Assembly: GCA_965116015.1 (NCBI GenBank)
Contig: OZ220477.1
Span: 1,860,001 to 1,924,000, forward strand
DNA: 64,000 bases
Origin: S5-327 sp965116015
GTDB lineage: Bacteria; Chloroflexota; Dehalococcoidia; Lucifugimonadales; Australimonadaceae
Direction: 5' to 3'
Below the pieces are notes generated by a model that worked only from the letters and a program-made list of their open reading frames with translations, ran no database searches and was not told the origin of the DNA. Of this stretch, positions 27,701-35,261 are shown piece after piece (the first letter of the stretch is position 1; each line of letters opens with the position of its first letter). A program made the position numbers and the translations under genes.

Positions 27701-28361
27701 TGCACAGCAGCGTCTCATGCAGCTCCGCGTCGGACTTGTCCACATAATGCAGATCGTTCGTGGCCACGATGGGAATGTCGAGCTCCTCCCCCAGCCTCAT
27801 AATCCCAGCGTTGAGGCGCTCCAGAAACTCAAGATTCTCATGCCGCTGCATCTCGAGATAGAACTCAGGAAACACCCCCAGGCTCCGGCGAGCGAGCTCC
27901 CGCGCCCGCTCGTACGCCCCCTCAATGAGCGCAACCGAAATCTCCGAACTCGGGCAACCCGAGAGCACAATCAGCCCCTCGGCAAACTCCGCAAGCAGCT
28001 CATGATCAACCCGCGGCTTCCGGTAGAACCCCTCGAGATGCCCCTTCGACGACAGCTTCATCAAGTTGCTGTATCCCGCGTTGTTCTTCGCCAGCACAGT
28101 CAGGTGCGTGTAGTTCCTGGCCCCCGTCGGACGCTCGAACCGGCTCCCTTCCGCCACATACAGCTCGCACCCGATCACCGGCTTGATGCCCGCCTCCTTG
28201 CACGCCGAATAGAAATCCACCACCCCATACAGCGACCCGTGATCAGTGAGCCCCAGCGAGGTCATCTCCAGCTCTTTCGCGCGGCTCACAAGAGACGGTA
28301 TGCGGCTCAGCCCGTCAAGCAGGCTGTACTCCGAATGAACGTGGAGATGGCTGAACGGCAT
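24702..28361 (-). CDS. dnaE: DNA polymerase III subunit alpha
   Basis: Replicative polymerase, 1219 residues. Domains in order: PHP domain (FSHLHVHSEYSLLDG, TDHGSLYGVVDFY), polymerase palm with MPDIDMDFQDDRREE supplying the catalytic aspartates, fingers including YGVIVYQDQVLHVLQRFAGY, tandem helix-hairpin-helix region, OB fold (about 990-1070), and a C-terminal acidic/Pro-Ala linker before a final domain. It is DnaE1-like. The start is the conserved MPFSHLHVHSEYS. A good promoter lies 30-58 bases upstream. Confidence 0.96.
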   Translation of the reverse strand: MPFSHLHVHSEYSLLDGLSRIPSLVSRAKELEMTSLGLTDHGSLYGVVDFYSACKEAGIKPVIGCELYVAEGSRFERPTGARNYTHLTVLAKNNAGYSNLMKLSSKGHLEGFYRKPRVDHELLAEFAEGLIVLSGCPSSEISVALIEGAYERARELARRSLGVFPEFYLEMQRHENLEFLERLNAGIMRLGEELDIPIVATNDLHYVDKSDAELHETLLCIGTNTTIHDEKRFKFDADSFYLKSPEEMGELFADLPEAVEITQRIADSTDVSLDFSALHLPEYATPEGEDAEGHLRRLCWQGFGERYGEGAPEAHKERLSYELDVIAQTQYPNYFLVVWDIAEFARRNDIVFGVRGSAASSLALYCLGVTNLDPLEHRLVFERFLNIERKEMPDIDMDFQDDRREEAIQYVTEKYGKDHVAQIITFGTLGARAAIRDSGRALGMAYAEVDRIAQLIPKGPPGITLQEAYEGSPELQDAYKGDANYRKLIDTARGLEGVTRLVSTHAAGVVISEDPLIEHVPLQRPTKGSVSGVATTQYAMEPVARLGLLKMDFLGLINYTVLSKTIRLVRERHGVDIPLQGVRFDDRATYELLSSGETTGVFQLEGAGMRRYVKELRPGELGELAAMIALYRPGPMEQIGAFVDSKFGRIPVSYPHPALEEILRETYGVIVYQDQVLHVLQRFAGYSLGEADIVRKAMGKKDALLMQQERERFLAGASGLGYDGAIAEAVFDLIEPFAGYAFNKAHSVSYAVVAYWTAYFKANYPVEYLTCLLNSYAGTERVGMYAAECARLDIPVLPPDVSRSDVDFSIDMAAGGKPAIRFGLASVKNIGAFAVRDLVAERIEKGPFTSLGEFCRRAGEAAANRRTVESLVKVGALDEFGSRSRLAASVDSIVHLMQREARLKKIGQTTMFDMFGEEMPTPLAEIELAPAPEASARELASWERELLGIALRQGGLNLKTAPKGAVLSRDELELLPEGGKALLAGEVASARFSTDKQGRRICFAMLEIFDGSRVEIAVWSKVFEQTAELWTKGSLLQVKGTTKRRRDELAIYCDEASAYEVPSVADADEPAKEGEAEPRAQERPERETPPVVSVVGFSAPEAGGEPASVAPEAAGGRANGATPSTESAAPAVEGLSGGARTLLINLAETDKPGEDNQLLHALILKAMDYPGTDRVDLLVESQGTRYRITMPIVTTQICDGLLAELGDLLDGKPEAVLVE

Positions 28362-28390
28362 CCGTCAAAATCCAAACAAGGGATGACGCC

Positions 28391-28419
28391 ATTATAGAGA
28401 GCGCGCCTCCCCGCTCCAA
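28391..28419 (-). promoter_or_regulatory. Sigma-70-like promoter for dnaE
   Basis: Minus-strand TTGGAG (28419-28414), 17-base spacer, TATAAT (28396-28391), ending 29 bases upstream of the dnaE ATG. Spacing is ideal and the -10 is consensus. Confidence 0.6.
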
Positions 28420-28733
28420 CGAAAAAACCCAACATTTACGCCCTCGCCCACACTTGCGCACAGCATCCTGTGCATTCCCACACCCGCCCCCAAGCCGCCC
28501 CCGACCTCCCGCGCCCATCGATAACCCCCAACATAGCCCCCACCCGCGCAAGCCGCGCCCCCGCATCCCCAACGATTGCGCCTGCCCACCCGCGCAAGCC
28601 CCCGCCCCCGCATCCCCAACGATTGCGCCTGCCCGCCCGAGCAAGCCCGCGCCCCCGCATCCCCGACGGCGCCCGCGCCCCTAGCGCGGCACCCCCCGCT
28701 CGCCCCGTCGCGCTCCTGGCGCGGACCCTCGCC
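28420..28733. repeat. Spacer with three 46-bp repeats
   Basis: Units beginning cacccgcgcaag, or the variant cgcccgagcaag, start at 28541, 28587 and 28634 and share cgcatccccaacgattgcgc. A small perfect hairpin (gcacag/ctgtgc, 28458-28473) lies beside them. No gene is seen. Confidence 0.7.
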
Positions 28734-29906
28734 CTACCGCGCTGCGCGCGCCTCCGGCGACCGGTCGCGGTCGATCTGCGCGATCCCCTCGTCCACATTC
28801 GTATCGATAATCGGATGATCAGGATCCCGGAACACCCCTATAGGATCCTCCCCCCGCTGCACGCGCTCGATCTGCTCCCGCACCACCCGCCGCAGCATCA
28901 CAACCCCCCGATCCGAATAACTCAGATGCTCCACCGAACGATCCGTAATCGGCCCCTGCGTCTCCCACGCCATCTGATCCTGCGCGTTCACATCCCGCAG
29001 AATGAACCTCGTGTACGGATGCCTCTTCTCCGGATCCTCCTTGTTCGGAGGATCCACCTGTATCTCCGGATCGAACGCCCGAGGATCCTCCGAACCATCC
29101 CCGTTCGGATAGAAGTGCATCCGAATGTGCAGCGTATGCGTATCGTCGATAGGCGTCCGGAACTGCGAACTCGACCCCTGCCGCAGAATGTTCGGGAACA
29201 GCACAGGATGCTCGTCCACCATCCCGTTCTTGTACGTCCGCTTCTTCATCAGCCCGCCATACTCCGTCATATAGAACTCAAAATGCTCCACATCGTCCGT
29301 ATACCCCCGAGTAGTGTTCACAGGCTCCCGCCGCCCCCTCCCTATGAACTCCTGATGCAACACCTGCAAGTGCGCCGGATCCATCGAATTCTCCATCGCC
29401 TGGAACCAATTGCAATCCACCGGAGCGTGCAACCGCACCATCCGCGTCCCGTCCTTGCGGAACATCGTGTCGTAGTGCGGCAGCGGCGGCGCAGGCTCCG
29501 GCCCCATATACGCGAAAACCATCCCGATGTGAACCTGCGCCTTATACGCCCGCTGCCTCACCGACCGGATGATCGCCTCATTCTTCTCCGGCGGCGTCTC
29601 CAGAATATTCCCCTCGCAGTCGTACAGCCACCCGTGATAAGCGCACGAAATCCCCCGCTCCTCAACACGCCCATACACCAGCGACGCGCTACGATGCGCG
29701 CAATGATCCGCAAGCAAACCCAACCGCCCCGACTTGTCGAGGAACAGCGCAAGATCCTCCCCCAGAACGCGCACCGCCTTCGTAGGCGTCTCAGGAGTCA
29801 GATCCCGCGCAAGCCCGATCGGATGCCAGTAGCGCCGCAGCAACTCCCCAGCCGGAGTCCCCGGCCCCACCCGTGTCAGCAGCTCGTTCTCTTCCCTAGT
29901 CAGCAT
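28734..29906 (-). CDS. Rieske 2Fe-2S aromatic-ring-hydroxylating oxygenase, alpha-type
   Basis: A 390-residue non-haem iron oxygenase. The Rieske cluster ligands are in CAHRSASLVYG and CAYHGWLYD (C-x-H ... C-x2-H) at about 70-95. The mononuclear iron site follows as ENSMDPAHLQVLHQEF near 180. This layout resembles phenoxybenzoate/vanillate-type oxygenases that use a separate reductase; none is adjacent. The ATG at 29906 gives MLTREENELLTRVGPGTPAG, the common start of this group. The C-terminus is Arg/Ala-rich. Confidence 0.85.
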   Translation of the reverse strand: MLTREENELLTRVGPGTPAGELLRRYWHPIGLARDLTPETPTKAVRVLGEDLALFLDKSGRLGLLADHCAHRSASLVYGRVEERGISCAYHGWLYDCEGNILETPPEKNEAIIRSVRQRAYKAQVHIGMVFAYMGPEPAPPLPHYDTMFRKDGTRMVRLHAPVDCNWFQAMENSMDPAHLQVLHQEFIGRGRREPVNTTRGYTDDVEHFEFYMTEYGGLMKKRTYKNGMVDEHPVLFPNILRQGSSSQFRTPIDDTHTLHIRMHFYPNGDGSEDPRAFDPEIQVDPPNKEDPEKRHPYTRFILRDVNAQDQMAWETQGPITDRSVEHLSYSDRGVVMLRRVVREQIERVQRGEDPIGVFRDPDHPIIDTNVDEGIAQIDRDRSPEARAAR

Positions 29907-30108
29907 AGCCTCGCCTCGCCCCCTGGATTTGCCCTGGCGTCGTTCACCGAACTCTACCCCTAATCCCCCCAAAGCGCGACCCCATCCCCCCGCGACGTCC
30001 AGCGCCCTGCTGGATGCCCTGCCCCCGTCCCGCCTATCTCCTTAGGCTGAGCGCGCATAGCGACGACGCTATCAGCCCCGCTCCCGCGAAGCGGAACCCC
30101 GCTCCATC

Positions 30109-31341
30109 TTACCCGCGCGTAACCCGCGCGTAGCGACGGCTCCCCACCTGCAAGACCGCCCCATACAGCACGCGCGCGCGCTCCCCCTCCGGACGCTCCC
30201 CGTCGATCTGCACCGCATTCTGCCCCAGCAACCGCCGAGCCTCGCTCCGGCTTCCCGCAAGCCCAGCCTCCACCAGAAGCCGCGACAGATCCGCCGTGAA
30301 ACCATCCCCCCAGAACTCCTCCACAGCCCCGCTCGACGCCCCCACAACAAACTCCGGAACATCCAACGGCCCCCCCCCCTCCTGGAAAACCCGCTCAAAC
30401 TCCCCGCGGGCCGCCGACGCCGCCCCGGACGAGTGAAACATCGACACCATCTCCTCCCCCAGCCGCTTCTTCAACCCCATCGGATTCGTCCCCCCCCCCT
30501 CAACCGACCGCCGGATCGACGCTACCTCCTCGTCCGGAGCGTCCGTCAGCAACTCGAAATACAACGGAAGCACAGCGTCCGGCAGCGACATAATCTTCCC
30601 GAACATCTCCCCCGGCGCATCCTCGATCGCAATGTAATTCCCCAGCGACTTCCCCATCCGCCGCACACCGTCCGTTCCCGGAAGAATAGGCATCGTGAAC
30701 ACAACCTGCGGACGCTGACCGCTCTTCTCCTGCAACTCCCTCCCCACCAGCAAATTGAAAAGCTGATCCGTCCCCCCAAACTCAACATCCGCCTCGATAG
30801 CCACAGAATCGTACGCCTGCAACAACGGATACAGCAGCTCCGTAACAGCAATCGGACGCCTCCCAGCGTACCGCTGCGCAAAATCATCCCGATGCAGAAA
30901 CTGATTCACCGTGAAACGCGACGTCAACCGAATCACATCCGCAAGCGAAAACGCCCCGAACCACTCGCTCTGATAAACCGCCCGCGTCCGCTCACGATCA
31001 ACCACCCGGAAAAACTGACGCATATACGTCTCCGCGTTCTCCTCCACCTCCCCCGCGTCCAGCATCGTCCGAGTGTCCGACTGACCCGACGGATCCCCGA
31101 TACGCGCCGTCCAGTCCCCAACAATCAACACAAGCTCATGACCCAGATCCTGCAACTGCCGCAGCTTCCGAAGACCCACAACATGACCCAGATGCAGATC
31201 CGGCCTGCTCGGATCGAACCCCATCTTCAACCGCAGCGGCTTCCCCTCCCGCAAACGCGCCACGAACTCCCCCTCCGGAATAATCTCCGCAACCCCCCGA
31301 CGGATGATCCGCTGAAGACTCGCCTCATCAAGCGACATCAC
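30109..31341 (-). CDS. tyrS: Tyrosyl-tRNA synthetase
   Basis: Class I synthetase, 410 residues. HIGH-type motif appears as DLHLGHVVGLRKL near residue 46, and the KMSKS loop as RRMGKSLGN near 230. Tyrosine-pocket features such as PLLQAYDSVAIEADVEFGGTDQ are present, and a C-terminal S4-like RNA-binding domain ends the protein. Its start overlaps the ribF stop by 4 bases. It is the last gene of an aromatic-flavoured cluster (trpA, aroH, DAHP synthase, ribF, tyrS), which suggests coordination with tyrosine supply. No T-box is seen upstream of this cluster. Confidence 0.94.
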   Translation of the reverse strand: MMSLDEASLQRIIRRGVAEIIPEGEFVARLREGKPLRLKMGFDPSRPDLHLGHVVGLRKLRQLQDLGHELVLIVGDWTARIGDPSGQSDTRTMLDAGEVEENAETYMRQFFRVVDRERTRAVYQSEWFGAFSLADVIRLTSRFTVNQFLHRDDFAQRYAGRRPIAVTELLYPLLQAYDSVAIEADVEFGGTDQLFNLLVGRELQEKSGQRPQVVFTMPILPGTDGVRRMGKSLGNYIAIEDAPGEMFGKIMSLPDAVLPLYFELLTDAPDEEVASIRRSVEGGGTNPMGLKKRLGEEMVSMFHSSGAASAARGEFERVFQEGGGPLDVPEFVVGASSGAVEEFWGDGFTADLSRLLVEAGLAGSRSEARRLLGQNAVQIDGERPEGERARVLYGAVLQVGSRRYARVTRG

Positions 31342-32282
31342 AAACCCCCATCCTGCGCGGCCAGAATCCGCCGCGTCGCAGCCACATCCTCCTCGATCTG
31401 CGCCACCAGAGCCTCCACCGACCCAAACTTCTCCTGCCCCCGCAAACGCTCCACAAACTCAAGCCGCACGTGCTCCCCGTACAGATCCCCATCGAAATCA
31501 ATCACGAACGCCTCCACCGTCGTCGGACCCTCCTCATGGAACGTCGGCTTCGACCCAACGCTCGCCGCCGACGGAAGCCTGCGCCCCCCAGCAACCAAAC
31601 GCGCCGCGTAAACCCCGTCTCTCGGCAGCGCCTGCAACGCCCCCACCCCCACATTCGCCGTCGGATAACCCAACAAACCCCCGCCCCGACCCTCCCCCTC
31701 AACCACCGGACCATCCACCGCGAACGGACGCCCAAGCAGCCGACCCGCAAGCGCAATATCCCCCCTCTGCAGCGCCTCCCGGATAACCGTGCTCCGCACA
31801 GGCGTCCCCTCCAACAGAAACTGACCAACACCCTCGATACTGTACCCGATCTCCTCCCCCAACCTCGCGAGCGCAGCCATCGTCCCCTCCCGATTCCGCC
31901 CCAGCGCGAAATCCCCCCCCGCCACAAAATGCTCCAGCCCCAGGCACTCCTTCAGCGCCCGCATGAAATCCCCAGCCCCCAGAAGCGACACCTCTCGCGT
32001 GAACGTCACCGCCGCCACATCCCCAGGCCCTGCCTGACGCAACAAATCAAGCCGCTCACGCAGCGACGTCAACAACCGCAACTCCGCGCTCGGACGCAGC
32101 ACCGACAACGGATGATTCGCCAGCGTAACAACAACCGGACACAGACCCCGATCGCGCGCAGACTCCATCAACCGCGACAGCACATGCCGGTGCCCAAGAT
32201 GAACCCCGTCGAACACCCCGAACGCAACCGCCGCCGCGCCCTCAGGACGGTGCGCGCGCAGCTCCTCGCACAGGTCAGTCAC
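31338..32282 (-). CDS. ribF: Bifunctional riboflavin kinase/FAD synthetase
   Basis: Makes FMN and FAD from riboflavin. The N-terminal nucleotidyltransferase has FGVFDGVHLGHRHVLSRL (about 22-39) and the C-terminal kinase has GRPFAVDGPVVEGEGRGGGLLGYPTAN with VGSKPTF downstream. It is 314 residues, as expected. The stop overlaps the tyrS start (4 bases). It lies 20 bases after the DAHP synthase gene. Confidence 0.94.
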   Translation of the reverse strand: MTDLCEELRAHRPEGAAAVAFGVFDGVHLGHRHVLSRLMESARDRGLCPVVVTLANHPLSVLRPSAELRLLTSLRERLDLLRQAGPGDVAAVTFTREVSLLGAGDFMRALKECLGLEHFVAGGDFALGRNREGTMAALARLGEEIGYSIEGVGQFLLEGTPVRSTVIREALQRGDIALAGRLLGRPFAVDGPVVEGEGRGGGLLGYPTANVGVGALQALPRDGVYAARLVAGGRRLPSAASVGSKPTFHEEGPTTVEAFVIDFDGDLYGEHVRLEFVERLRGQEKFGSVEALVAQIEEDVAATRRILAAQDGGL

Positions 32283-32302
32283 CGCGACGCCCGACGCCGA
32301 AA

Positions 32303-33364
32303 TTAAGCCGCCGGCTCGGCGGCCAGCCGCTCGCAGGCCTCCAGCAGAATCGCCTCAGTCTCATCCCAACCCATGCACGCGTCAGTGATCGAAACCCCGT
32401 ACCGAAGACGCTCCGGCGCGTCCCCAAGCTCCTGACGCCCAGAATTAAGATGACTCTCAACCATAAGACCCACAAGCCCCTCGTTCCCCGCCCGCCGCTG
32501 CTCCACAACATCCCGGAAAGCTATCGTCTGCCGCGAATGATCCTTCTCCGAATTCGCATGCGAGCAATCAACCATCACCTGCGACGGCAGATCCGCCGCC
32601 GCAAGCTTCTCCTGAACATCCCGAACGCTCGCCTCCGCGTAATTCGGCCCCCCGCTCCCTCCCCGCAGAATCAACCGACCGTACGGATTCCCGTCCGTAT
32701 GCACAACGCACGTCCGCCCCTGACGGTCTATCCCCAGAAAAGCGTGTGGCGCCCGCGCAGTCTTCATCGCGTCGATCGCAATCTGCGAATTCCCGTCCGT
32801 CCCGTTCTTGAACCCCACCGGCATCGACAACCCGCTCGCCATCTCCCGGTGCGTCTGACTCTCCGTCGTCCGTGCCCCGATCGCCGCCCACGCAATCAGA
32901 TCAGCCGTGTACTGCGGCGTTATCGGATCCAGAAACTCCGTCGCCGCAAGAACCCCCATATCCGCAAGCTGCAACAGCAACTTCCGCGCTCGGAACAGCC
33001 CGCTCCCAATATCGAACGACCCATCAAGATTCGGATCGTTGATGAACCCCTTCCACCCCAGCGATGTCCGAGGCTTCTCGAAATAAACCCGCATCACAAC
33101 CAGAACGCTCTCCCTCACGCGGTCCGCCGTCGCCTTCAGATTCCCCGCGTACTCCAGCGCAGCCTTCTCATCGTGGATCGAGCACGGACCCACAATAACC
33201 AGCATCCGCTCGTCCTCCCCCGTCAGAATGCGCTGAACCTCCGCTCGCCCCTCCGCCACGGCCTGAACGTTCGCCGCAGACAGCGGCAGCTTCCGCTGCA
33301 GATCCTCCGGCGCAACGAGCGGATCGAACCTCTGAATATTAAGATCGCTAATGGACTGCGCCAC
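32303..33364 (-). CDS. 3-deoxy-7-phosphoheptulonate synthase (class I, AroG-like)
   Basis: First enzyme of the shikimate pathway (phosphoenolpyruvate + erythrose 4-phosphate). Motifs: VIVGPCSIHDEKAALEYA, MRVYFEKPRTSLGWKG, GFKNGTDGN, and VDCSHANSEKDH. These match the E. coli AroF/G/H type. I chose GTG at 33364, 8 bases after AAGGGGA, giving 353 residues with the N-terminal segment used by this family for feedback binding. The effector (Tyr, Phe or Trp) cannot be told, though tyrS downstream and trpA upstream are suggestive. Confidence 0.93.
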   Translation of the reverse strand: MAQSISDLNIQRFDPLVAPEDLQRKLPLSAANVQAVAEGRAEVQRILTGEDERMLVIVGPCSIHDEKAALEYAGNLKATADRVRESVLVVMRVYFEKPRTSLGWKGFINDPNLDGSFDIGSGLFRARKLLLQLADMGVLAATEFLDPITPQYTADLIAWAAIGARTTESQTHREMASGLSMPVGFKNGTDGNSQIAIDAMKTARAPHAFLGIDRQGRTCVVHTDGNPYGRLILRGGSGGPNYAEASVRDVQEKLAAADLPSQVMVDCSHANSEKDHSRQTIAFRDVVEQRRAGNEGLVGLMVESHLNSGRQELGDAPERLRYGVSITDACMGWDETEAILLEACERLAAEPAA

Positions 33365-33570
33365 GACGCCATCCCCTTTCCCTGGAATCCTGCCCGCGAA
33401 GCGCGGAATGCGGCGACGATGAACAGCTAGCGATACGACGACCTGGCCGCCCCGCGCCGCGTAAACAACAGAAAGCGCCGCCCCGGCCCCCCTCCCCGTG
33501 CGCTGCGATTGCGAGAATCGCAAGAACCGCCAGATTCGCCCGTCTCGAATGTGCGCATAACCGTCCGCGC

Positions 33571-33939
33571 TCAGCCGCCCTGCGGCTCCCGCAGCCCGCG
33601 GGCGCCCTTAAGATAAACGTGCCGAAGCTCCCCCTTCCCCCTGTCCGTATTCACCAGCAACAGCGCCCTGATTACCGACTTCGGAGCCCCCGGAGCCGCA
33701 ATCTCAACGCCGCCCATCAGCGCAGTCTCCCGCCACCCAAGGCGCACCCGCGCCGCCTTCGCCGGAAACTCCGCATTCAGATCCTCAGTTACCGTGAAGA
33801 ATACCGCCCCGACATCATCCTCCGCAAGACCGTTCGCCTCCGCGATCGCGCGCAGCAACTCCTCCGTAGCGTCGAGTATCGCCCCCGGAGTATTCGCGTC
33901 TGCGGTCGTCGCCCCCCGCAGCCCTAGCGTCCGCGTCAT
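33571..33939 (-). CDS. aroH: Chorismate mutase, AroH type
   Basis: Monofunctional trimeric chorismate mutase (chorismate to prephenate), 122 residues. It begins TRTLGLRGATTADANTPGAI; RGATT is the AroH signature, and FFTVTEDLNAEFPAKAAR carries further active-site residues. It ends with RHVYLKGARGLR. It sits between trpA and DAHP synthase. The ATG at 33939 gives the family length. About 200 bases to the next gene hold a small hairpin (33504-33522) without a T run. Confidence 0.92.
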   Translation of the reverse strand: MTRTLGLRGATTADANTPGAILDATEELLRAIAEANGLAEDDVGAVFFTVTEDLNAEFPAKAARVRLGWRETALMGGVEIAAPGAPKSVIRALLLVNTDRGKGELRHVYLKGARGLREPQGG

Positions 33940-34027
33940 ACCGTCAGCTCTCGCTCCCGCAATCTCTCCCCCGCCTGGCTCCGGCCTTCCCCGTTCCGCA
34001 TAACCGCCCCTGAGCGCCGCCCGCGCC

Positions 34028-34822
34028 TCACCTCTCCCCCACCAGCCCCGCAACGAACGCCCCGGCCCGCTCCGCAGCCTCGCCGGTCGGCGAAGAGTCT
34101 ATCACCTCGATTAGCGCGCTCCCCACAGCCGCCAGATCCGCAACCCTCCCCACAGCCTCCACATGACGCCGCTCCGAAATCCCGAACCCCACCGCGATTG
34201 GCAGATCAGTATGCCGCCGCACACGCTCGATGAACGCCGGCAACTCCCGCGGCAGCTCCCGCCGCGCCCCTGTAACCCCCGCCACGCTCACACAATAAAC
34301 GAACCCGTCCGCATTCTCCGCCCCTAGCCGAATGCGCTCATCCGTGCTCGTAGGCGCAACAAAACCAGCCAACCCCAGCCCGTTCCCGCGCAGCGCCGCC
34401 CGCAGCGGCCCAGCCTCCTCCGGCGGAAGATCCGGAACGATCAGCGCATCGACCCCCGCCTCCGCGCAATCCCGCGCGTAAGCATCCACCCCATAGCTCA
34501 GAATCGGATTGTAGTACCCCATAAAAAGCAACGGAATCCGCGCCCCGCTCTCGCGGATGCGCCGCGCCGTCTCCAGACACACCCCCGAGTCGACCCCCCC
34601 CGCCAGAGCGCGATAGCTCGCCGCCTGAATCGTCGGACCGTCCGCCAGCGGATCGCTGTACGGAACCCCAAGCTCGATCGCAGCCGCCCCCGCATCCTCC
34701 AGCGCGCGCGCGATCGCCAGCGTATCCTCCACCGTCGGAAACCCCACCGTCACATACGCAAGCGTCCCCGTACGCCGGGCGTCGCGGAACCCCTGAAGAG
34801 CCTTGCACAGTCTGTCCAGCAC
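34028..34822 (-). CDS. trpA: Tryptophan synthase alpha chain
   Basis: Cleaves indole-3-glycerol phosphate to indole. Motifs: catalytic Glu in IELGVPYSDPLADGP and Asp in VDALIVPDLPPEEA, phosphate loop GFGISERRHVEAV. I chose GTG 34822 (VLDRLCKALQGFRD), giving 264 residues. trpB is not adjacent: the next gene upstream is the divergent ilv operon. trpA here heads a run with aroH, DAHP synthase, ribF and tyrS, so the usual trpBA pairing has been split. Confidence 0.93.
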   Translation of the reverse strand: MLDRLCKALQGFRDARRTGTLAYVTVGFPTVEDTLAIARALEDAGAAAIELGVPYSDPLADGPTIQAASYRALAGGVDSGVCLETARRIRESGARIPLLFMGYYNPILSYGVDAYARDCAEAGVDALIVPDLPPEEAGPLRAALRGNGLGLAGFVAPTSTDERIRLGAENADGFVYCVSVAGVTGARRELPRELPAFIERVRRHTDLPIAVGFGISERRHVEAVGRVADLAAVGSALIEVIDSSPTGEAAERAGAFVAGLVGER

Positions 34823-34915
34823 GTCGCACCCCGCAACAAGGCTACCCCGTCCGCGACCCTCCCGCCACCGCCCCCGCATTGTCAACAATTCCGTTAGCGC
34901 TCCCTAGCCTCAGTA

Positions 34916-34950
34916 TTGACAAAGCCCCAAAAGCAACGGTAAGCTACAAT
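34916..34950 (+). promoter_or_regulatory. Putative promoter of the ilv-leu operon
   Basis: A consensus -35 TTGACA (34916-34921) is followed after 18 bases by TAAGCT (34940-34945). The better-looking TACAAT (34945-34950) is 23 bases away, too far to pair with it. Either would start transcription just ahead of T-box stem I. Confidence 0.5.
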
Positions 34951-34960
34951 CGACTGAATT

Positions 34961-35198
34961 CCGCTGAGAAGGGAAGTAGTAGGGAATCAGCGCGCCACAG
35001 CGAGCCGGCGAACAGTGAAAGGCCGGCGGCGGTCAGCCCTCCCGAACTCGTCCCGGAGCGGCCTGCCTGAAACCCAGTAAGGCAAGCGGCGCGCGCCGTT
35101 ACCGCGCACCAGAGAGATGCCCCGGGCTCGCCCCGGGGAAAAAGGGTGGTACCGCGGGCGACAACAACCCGTCCCTTACTGTGGGGCGGGTCTTTTTT
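34961..35198 (+). promoter_or_regulatory. T-box leader, leucine-type (specifier CTC)
   Basis: A tRNA-sensing antitermination leader. Stem I closes through ccgct (34961-34965) with agcgg (35057-35061) and ggga (34971-34974) with tccc (35051-35054). The specifier loop has AGTA on one side and GAACTCG (35044-35050) on the other, so the codon is CTC (35047-35049), leucine. A G/C hairpin (ccccggg/cccgggg, 35120-35138) precedes the T-box GGTGGTACCGCG (35145-35156), whose TGGT can pair with ACCA of uncharged tRNA-Leu. It fits control of the seven ilv/leu genes downstream. The specifier register is my reading; the T-box itself is certain. Confidence 0.92.
35167..35198 (+). terminator. T-box-controlled intrinsic terminator
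   Basis: Stem acccgtccc (35167-35175) pairs with ggggcgggt (35183-35191, one G-T pair), followed by TTTTTT (35193-35198). It competes with the T-box antiterminator and is read through when leucine tRNA is uncharged. Confidence 0.92.
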
Positions 35199-35261
35199 AT
35201 TCCCGCACAAGCGCCCCCGAATGCCGCAACGACAACCGAACAACAACCAGGGAGAACGAGC

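Noticed and set aside
33504..33522. Hairpin tgcgatt/aatcgca as a terminator between aroH and DAHP synthase
   Set aside because: Seven-base stem with no T run on either strand.
34878..34889. TTGACA on the minus strand as a trpA promoter
   Set aside because: No -10-like hexamer at 16-19 bases; it may be coincidental within the attgt-caacaat palindrome.
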